64,000 nt of DNA from Simmondsia chinensis (Eukaryota; Streptophyta; Magnoliopsida; Caryophyllales; Simmondsiaceae). Positions 34,101 to 42,900 of this stretch are shown here, in pieces. Made by a program: the position numbers and the translations under genes. Where the stretch lies: contig JAGTTD010000010.1 in assembly GCA_018398585.1 (NCBI GenBank), positions 26,514,638 to 26,578,637 of the forward strand, in the 5' to 3' direction. The notes under the pieces were generated by a model. That model ran no database searches and was not told where the DNA came from. It saw nothing but the letters and a program-made list of their open reading frames with translations. Numbering within the stretch: the stretch's first letter is position 1; every line of letters begins with the position of its first letter.

Positions 34101-37100
34101 TTGATTGAAATCTATGATCGTATTGATAATAGGCAAGTTCATTGCAAGCTCTTGGAATTATCTTGTTTGACATCTTGAGGTCATTTTGACTTCTTATGCC
34201 TATAATGTTTTTATCAAAAAAAACAATAAAGAAATTACATCCCTTGAACGTATTTTCTAATTTGTTATATTGGAAATTGATTTTCCATTTCTAAATGTAC
34301 TTTCAAAATGGAAAGTGGAAAATGGAAAAGGAAAACTTAAAAAAAAGTTGAAACTATTTTCTATTTCTAAACAGACCCGTAATATTTTCGTACATACAAT
34401 AGAGTGTCCAAGCAATCATTGACTAGAGAAATCTGTTCTCCTTTTCCTCAGATAACCTCCAAATTTAATTAAAAAAAGCTTGTGAAAAATGACACCATTG
34501 GTTAAAGAATCTTTCAAAATCAATTATTTTGTAGATAATGGATCAAATTAGTTCTTCATTTTAATTTTGAGTTTATGATGAAAGTTCAACTATTTATATG
34601 ATTTGAAATAATGGATTATGCTGCTGATTACATATTTAATACTTACATGACCCAAAAAATATTTAAAGAAGTTTTACAAAGAGGCAGAAAAGAGAACTTA
34701 AATGTTTAATTATTTGAAAAACAAGTAGTTGTCTTCCAAATATTGTAACAAAAAAGCCTTTTAAAATTGGATGAGTATTGAATCTTACCTTTGATGACCT
34801 TCAAAAGAGAGATTAAATGATGAGTTATACAATCTTTTGGAACAATTTTATTACAAAACTTAACTACATAGTTCTAATTAGTGATTTCACAATAGAAGAA
34901 ATTAGAGGAATTATGTTTGAGGTATTCTATACAACAATAACAACAACTGACCCCGTGCTTCAAGGGCTTCCGCATATGTAGGGTGGGGATTTTTTTTTTT
35001 TTTTTTTTTTTGGGTTGGGGGGGGGGGGGGGGGGGATGTACGCAGCCTTACCCCTTCAAGGTGTTACCCTAAAGGAAGGCTGTTTCTAAGGACCCCCAAC
35101 TGAGAAGCATAAAAGCATAGGAGCAAATAACGGCACAGAGCGAGCAAACAACATAAAAAAAGCATAAAGAAAGCATGAAGCAGCAATAGGCGATACAACA
35201 GCTCCCAGACATATCAAATAAGCCAAACAGGAAGATATATAAGTCTAGGGGTGCTAGTGCGAGCCAAAATTCTACTCCGCTACATCGGCTACTCCTATGC
35301 TAGCCCTCCGCTGAGCCCTGTGTAAGGCCATCTCCTCTTGTAGGTTTAGGTGGGTGAGGTCGTGGGGGATCAACTCCATCCATCCCTTCTTTGGCCTACC
35401 TCTCCCTCTCCTCTCGAGCGTAGTATGGAGTTGTTCGCATCTCCTTACAAGGTAGTGTTGTCTTCTCCTAACATGCCCAAACCACCGCAAACGGTGTTCC
35501 CTCAATTTATCTTCGATCGAGGCCACGCCTAATTTGCCTCTTATGACATCATTTCTTATCCTATCCTTCCTTTTGTGTCCACACATCCACTGCAACATCC
35601 TAACCTCTGCCACCTTCAGCTTCTGTATATGAAGGCGTTTCATGGGCCAACACGCCGTGCCATATGACATAGCTAGTCTCACTACCGCCTTATGGTACTT
35701 TTCCTTTAGCTTTAATGGCAACTTTCTATCGCAAAGTACCGCAGAGGCCAGCCTACATTTATGCCAGCCTACTTTAATACGGTTGTTGACATCCTCGTCA
35801 ACTTTGCCGTCCTGTTGTACAGTGTATAAAAAGGCCCAACTAAGGCACGTCTAGGCGTCGAGGCGAGGCGAGGCGCAACTCCCTCGCCTCACAAGCCTCA
35901 GGCGAGGTGACTTCAGTGAGGAGCACCAAGGCGCGCTGAGGTGCGCCTAGTCGCCCCTAGGCGCGCTGAGGTGCGCTTGGGTATATTTTGCCTTAAATTT
36001 AACATATTATTATATTGTGTGTGTTTTTGTTATGTTACATAATTTTTGAAAAAAGCTTATGTTGATATATTTGCAATTTTTGTAAAAAAGCTCAAGGTGA
36101 TATATATAATACAACGTGTTTGGATGAATATCAATATCTTTTAGCGGTATTTTTCTTAAGCACTATATAGATTTTTAATTAGAGTTGTTATCACTATATA
36201 GATTTTTAATTAGAGTTATATTTATGTTCATGAAATATTTTATGAATATACATTATGAATGCATATTACGGAATTGTGCGCCTCACTTCGCTAAGGCACG
36301 CGCCTTCGCCTTGCGCCTAGGCACTAGGACCCCCTATCGCCTCAGTGCGCCTTGCGGCTTTTTATACATTGCTGTTGTACCATGGAGCCCAAATATCTAA
36401 AACACTCTTTTTTCGGTATGGACTTGATCCAATCGTGACATCTTCTATGGTAGGCCTGGTGGAGGTGCCGAACTTAAGTTCCATATACTCGGTCTTGGAT
36501 CTAGTGAGTCGCAAGCCTTTGGATTCCAAGGCCCTTCTCTAAAGTTCCAACTTCTCATTTATCTCTTCTTGTGATTCCACCACCAGAACTATGTCATCTG
36601 CGAAAAGCATACACCAAGGTACACCCCCTTGGATGTGTCTAGTGAGCTCATCCATAACCAGAATGAATAGAAAGGGACTCAAGGCAGATCCTTGGTGAAC
36701 CCCAACTGTAATGGGGAAAACGTCCCCCTCCGTTGTACGCACATTAGTTTGTGTGTACTCATACAATGTCTGTAATGGCTTGGTTTTGTAAATTCTTGTT
36801 AGGTGAACTTTTGAAATCACAAGATTGAGAATTTATATTTATGTTTTTTGAACATAAACAATTTATTTCATATGCTTGATAAGTTTGAGACTTTGCTTTT
36901 AATTCCATTGGCCATGTCAAGGGCACCTAAATCTTTTGGAGCGGCCCTGGCCCAGAAGGTCTGTTTCACCGGTGTTGATATGGTGAATCAGGACTAGAAT
37001 CAGGTACATTTTCACTATACATTTTGTCATATTAAGTTAAAAATAAATGCATAAACGGAAAAATGCATGGTGCATTTGTTTTCATAAAATGCACCTGATC

Positions 37101-39605
37101 CTTGCCCGGTGAATCATATGATCCCAAGCAATGCAGTTATGCGAGAAAAGAGATGCAGTCCCTGTAGCTTAATACCCCTTTAGGATATTCCCGATATGAT
37201 TTCGGCAGCGTCTGTCACGCCTTTAGAGTTATGTAACTCCCTAGTGTAGTAAATTTAGGGCCTGTGGTTGATATCCATTTGAATAAAATAGTCCATGATT
37301 GTGTTTTTCGGCTATCATTTCTCTGTCTCTGAAGTTTTCTTCTGTCCAAGGTATTAGGGGCATATATTCTCTCTAACTATGGTTTAGGGACCTTTGGCTT
37401 TTCTATACACCTCTTTCTTTGTGTTTCTGGCCATAAACTTGAATTGAAGAGTTTATGGCCATCCATCTATGCATTTATCGGATCGAAGGGAAAACAAGAT
37501 GAAATGGCAATGCAAAAAAGAAGTAAATGTGAAACAGATGCAATAGTTGCTGCATCAGGTACTCCTAGGCAACCGGAAAATTTTGTGGAAGGAAAAATAC
37601 GGAGAAAAAAGCTTGTTTTGTGTTTGGAAGATACAGAAAATGCAATGGAAAAAAGTATTCAGGAAAATGCTGTAAAAAATTTTGTTGATTTTGAAATTTC
37701 TATTTTCCGTTTAAAAATAAGAGGAAAGTCTGAGGATAATCGTCTTAGGCCTATGTGGGGAGCAAAAGTTTGTAAAAGCGGGCCAAGGGCTGGATCGGAT
37801 AATAACAGATTCAATCATTTATCAAGCTTTTCGGTTTGGTTTGGATTGGTATGTTAACATTTTAAATATATCCAATTTTTGGAATGTTGAGTTGGTTAGG
37901 ATCAAAGGTTGATAAGGTCCGAAGTGACGTGTAAGGACTGAAGTTCCATTTTAGTCTATATTGGGGACTGGCGTAGATCAAGATCAAGGATTGAGGGCTG
38001 GACCTGAGTAATAACTAATCCAGTTTGGTTCAGTCATAGATTGAGTTTCCTAATCCAGTCCAATCTGAAAATTAATAAAGGGCAAATCAATAACCATTTT
38101 TAGGGTTGGGGGCCCTTCCGAATCAACCTCTCTACAACGTAGCACCTTATGTGGGTAAGATTTGCATACATTTTTTTCTTCCTAAACCCTTGCTTGGCTG
38201 GAGTGTCTTTGAGGCACTGGGTTATCGTTGCTGCTACAAATCAATAACCATGGACTGGTCAAAACAACGAACAGTGCAGTCTAATCTTGACTACATAGCC
38301 AAAGGGAGGGGCTACAATGTTGCTTGTTGATTTTTCCTTTTGAGGAGTTCTTGTGGAACTCAATTCTTTTGAATGTGTTCCATTTGGGAGTCGCTGCTTT
38401 CGTTACTGAGTAGAATCTTTTGCTTTTTTTTGAACACTAAAAGGCCGTTATTGAATAGAATTCAATCCACATGATGTTAATTTTTCTACCAAATTTTCTT
38501 CATAAACCATATTTTTTTGGGAAATTATCATTTAGGTATCAGGAGGTTTGATTATTTATCATCTAGGCATGGGGTACCTTGAGATTTAAAATGCTTTTCA
38601 CTTAGGTACCCTGAAGTTTTAAAATTTTATCAATCAGGTACCCTTCTTCAAAAGTTCAATAGATTTTCATTGAAAAATGTCAAAGTAATATATGATTCCA
38701 ACAATACATAAGTATATTCATTAGAATTCGATATTTTTTTACCAAAAAATGTTGACATGACACATGATTTAGACACTATAATGGTAGTTTGCATCCAAAC
38801 TAAGTGAACATTTTCATCATAATTCGTTAAATTTTTGTTGAAAACACTAAAATGACTTGTATATATTATCGTAATTATGTATTATATTAGCATATTTGTA
38901 TAAAATTGGTCTAATTCTCATAAAAATGTATCAAATTCTGACATAGGGTACCTAAGTGACAAAGTTTTCAAACCTCAGTGTAACTCATTGTATATATTGA
39001 AACGTTAAGGTCAAGGTTGTTAGAATTGTGATTCTAGTTAGGATAGTTAGGGGTTTATCGAATAAGAATCGTAAGATCGAATTGAAAATCTTAAGATTCT
39101 ACTATTAGGGCATAAAATCTATCCTGGACCTTCACCCACTAGCTTAACCTTTTTGAAAAATTGGTTCTGACACGGTATCAGAGCCTTATTAATCAAGAGG
39201 TCATGAGTTCAAATCCTAATGATTCCCACTTTCAATATTAACATAATTTAAGCATAAGGTAATATTAACATAATTTAAGCACAAGTTATTAAATGAGCTT
39301 GTACAATAGTCACGCTCAAGCCTAATGAGCATTTGCGTGAGGGGGCATATTAGAGCATAGAATCAATGTTGGGGGGTTAGGCCTTCGCCTATAAGCTTAA
39401 GCTTTTGGAAAAGTTGGTTTTTTGACATGTACTACATGTATGGTATAATTATTTTCGATATTAAAATTAGTTGCATAATTCACGAAGTATTGTATACGAC
39501 CTTAACTTACAAGGGTATGTATAAGAAATGTAATTAAATAGGACAATATGTTATCATATAACATACATGTGCCATTTTATGCTCAAAAGATCATGAGAGC
39601 GTTCA

Positions 39606-39663
<58 letters not shown>

Positions 39664-39867
39664 CTATGTGTGTGTGTATATATATATATATCTTTTTTTT
39701 TTTTAATGTTCAACAATTCTTAACCGTCCATTACAATGGAGGGCTGAGATTCTTCCCTCTTACGCTCTCATCCTTTCATAAGAACGGCACCCTATATATG
39801 TGTATATATATACATATATGTACATACATACATACATACATATATATATACATACATACATACATAC

Positions 39868-39934
<67 letters not shown>

Positions 39935-42900
39935 TAATCATCGCACGCAGAAGATGAAGGTAGCAGAAATGAGGATGTTGAGATGGATGTGTGGACACAC
40001 AAGGAAGGATAGGATCAGGAATGAAGTTATAAGAAGTAAATTAGATGTGGCCCCAAATGAGGATAAGCTGCGGGAGCAGCGGTTGAGGTGCTTTGGGCAT
40101 GTTAGGAGGAGACCGAGCGCTGCACCTGTCAGGAGACGCGAACTACTACATATTATAGACGGGAAGAGAGGAAAAGGCCAGCCAAAGAAGAGTTGGATGG
40201 AAGCAATTCAACAGGACCCTTGCCTATCTCAACCTCAATGCGGAGATGGCCCTAGATAGAGCTCAGTGAAGGACTAGTGTAGGTGTAACAGATATAGCAA
40301 TGTAGGAACGACGAGCACTTCTAAGCTAGTTCTAGCGCTATCAAATTTCTTGCATGTCTGTCTGTTTTTAAGCATTTCTGCCTTGCTACTTGTTGATTAC
40401 ATCATATATATGCTTGCATTTTGCCGTTAGGTAGGCTGTCTCCCATAGTTGTGTGCTTGCTTTTGCTTTTTGCTTTTGATTAGATGCTACCATGCTTCTC
40501 ATGCTCTCCATGATCTCCGTGCTATTCATGCTTTTTGTGCTTTTCGTGCTTTCTTGCCCTTCACGCTTTTCAGGTTGGGGGTCCTCGGAAATAGCCTCTC
40601 GTTAGGGTATCCCTTTGATGGGGTAAGGCTGTGTACATCTTACCCCCCTAGACCCTGCTCACGCGGGAGCCTTTGAGGCACTAGGCCTCCTGTTGTTGTT
40701 GTTATTGTTGTGTGTGTGTATATATATATTAAGGTTATAACTTAAAATTGAACTTAATTTAAGTTTCATTAGAATATGTAAACATTTAGTTTAACTTTTT
40801 TTAACTTTAGGGTAAGAAAGTACGTTTATTTACAATATATGCTTGAAATTTTTGCTTTTAACTTTTTATGTAAGCATAGTAGGATCAAGGTAAGATCGAT
40901 AGAATCATATAATCGTATTATGATCCTATCCATTAGTTTTGTTTAATATCAGTGGATTGTAAGATTCTACAAAATTAAGATTCTACTTAGGAACGGAACC
41001 AATCAACGATTGTGGGATCGTAGAATCGTATGATTCTAAGATCCGAAGTTTGATAACCAAGGTTAGGATACCTAAGTGATAAATGGTCAAACCTTAGGGT
41101 ACCTAAGTGATAATTTTCCTTTTTTTTTTAGAAAATGCGTTCTCCGCTTTCCAGTTTTCTCCCCTCTGCACTAAGAAAAAAAAAAAATAAAAAATTTCTC
41201 GTGTTCTAAGTTTTCCTTTACAATCAAAAGGGGTTGTTTTCCCTCTCTCAAATTTTTCTGGGGGATTTCCGATTTTCCATTTTTAATAGAAAACACATGG
41301 CAAGATAGACAAAGAAACCCAGAAAATTTTCAAATTGAACCGAACGTGTACTAGTTGGCTCTAGTATTGTCTTATGACTGTTAATTGTTTGTCTTGCAAT
41401 TTTCTTTTAGGCTCTGTTTGGCATATGGAATTGGAATTGGACTGTGGAATTGCAATTCCAATTCCAATTCTGCTGGAGTTGGAATTCTAATGGAATTGAA
41501 ATTGCATTGTTTGGTTCATCAAAGGAATTGGAGGTCAAAATTATAATTATATAATAATTCGTATCATCAAGGGTTTTCGGTCAATTGAGTTGGGGTATTT
41601 CGAGTTTTAAATCAATTACGGTTGGATTTTGGTCGAAACGGTTCACATTGCGTTCAAGTTATTATGGTCAGAGCGATTCAAATTGAGTTCGAGTTATTCG
41701 ATATTGGAGTCAAATCAGGTCGAGTATCGCGTCGGACCATTTGGCGTTTAAGTTACCTCGGATTTTTAGTTAATCGGGTTAGGTGTTTTCAGGATTCAAA
41801 CTAGTTATGATCGGGTTTGAGTTCATTTAGTCAAGTCATTTTGGTTTTAGGACAAATGAGTTGTATCATTTCAAATTTCGAGCCATCTTAGGCTGAGTTT
41901 GAGAAGGGTCAAGTCATGTTGGGTATGGGTCGTATTAAGTTTTGGACTAATTTGGTCGGGTTATTCCCACTTCGGCTCAGCTTGTTTATATCACATTCAA
42001 GTCAAGTAGATTCATTTTCTGGATTTGAGTCATCTCTTGTTTCAGGTCACTCGGGTTGGGTCACTTGACTTTGAGCTAAGGTGATTTTGGTAATTTCAAG
42101 TTCAAGTCATTTGAGTTGCGTGATTTCGAGGTTCGGGTCAAATTTTAGGTTGTGTCTAAGTCTTTTCATTTTGAATCATCTTGGATTTGGGTTAATCAAG
42201 TTGGGTCATTTTGGGTTTTAGGTCAATGGAGTTAATATGGAATTGCAATTCCTTATTCCCATCCCAAGGAATTAGAAAGTATGATTTTCAGTTAAAATCC
42301 AATTCCATGGAGTTGGACAGTGGAATTGTAACTTCAATTACAACAGATGAACCAAACAACAGAATTGGAATTCTGGGCCCCAATTCCAGCCTCAGCCCCA
42401 ATTCCAGCCTCCAATTCCATGCTTCAAACACAGCCTTAGTGATTTTCACTGTTGTCTTGTTCCTTCATTTACCCTTTGTCGTAAATGGTTTGCTCCATGT
42501 GCTGTAAACTCGACCCTAGTTCACCCAAAATCCCGAATGATCTAACTCGATTGACTCAAAACTCGAGACAATTAGTTATAAAATTACAGTTCCAACTTCC
42601 GATTATGTTGGTTAGACAAACTATAGAATTTCAATTCCATTCTAAGTCCAATTTCATCCGAATTGGAATTAGCATTGCAATTCCATGATCGAATTCTAAG
42701 TCCATGTGCCAAACAGTTTTATCTTTTCTTTTTGGCCGTTCTTCATTGTTGTATTGTACCTTCATTTACTGCATGCTGTAAATATGCTTCGATATAGTTT
42801 TATTTATTCTTTTGGTCGATTTCTTACTGAATGATTTGATCTTTGCATTGCAGCTTTGGGAAATCATTCATGGCCAGTCTGAGTCATTTTCGTTATCTAT

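Larger units (their letters stand above)
39012..41061. mobile_element. hAT MITE of the 45082 family, with nested insertions
   Basis: Left end CAAGGTTGTTAGAATTGTG; right end ...TTTGATAACCAAG. The flanks GTTAAGGT (39004-39011) and GTTAGGAT (41062-41069) match at 6 of 8 positions. GATTCTA-type motifs fill both ends. A TRIM (39103-39427), TA repeats and an RTE copy (39940-40715) sit inside. Confidence 0.6.
38519..41119. mobile_element. MITE with TIRs, interrupted by nested insertions
   Basis: The ends are GGGAAATTATC at left and the complement of GGAAAATTATC at right. Subterminal repeats such as ACCTAAGTGATAA recur at both ends. About 600 bp is its own sequence; 39012-41061 is a later hAT insertion with more elements inside. 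A related copy is at 43943-44504. The TSD is hidden in T-runs. Confidence 0.6.
34019..42853 (+). other. Intron 3 of RING E3-like gene, transposon-filled
   Basis: 8.8 kb. Identified insertions (RTE, hAT, TRIM, MITEs, PIF-like) cover most of it. 34082-34930 and 36826-38082 are AT-rich with no assigned element; a 137-codon frame at 37444-37857 shows no motif I recognise. Confidence 0.6.

Noticed and set aside
37444..37857. 137-codon frame in intron 3 as an exon
   Set aside because: No family motif, and exons 3 and 4 join in frame without it. It could be transposon debris.
39173..39185. tRNA-Met gene fragment
   Set aside because: Only the primer-binding complement is present, in the right place between a TRIM LTR and its interior.
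39666..40002. Tyr/Ile/Cys-repeat proteins
   Set aside because: They are translations of TA/TACA/TATG microsatellites; only the part after about 39956 is a real RTE remnant.
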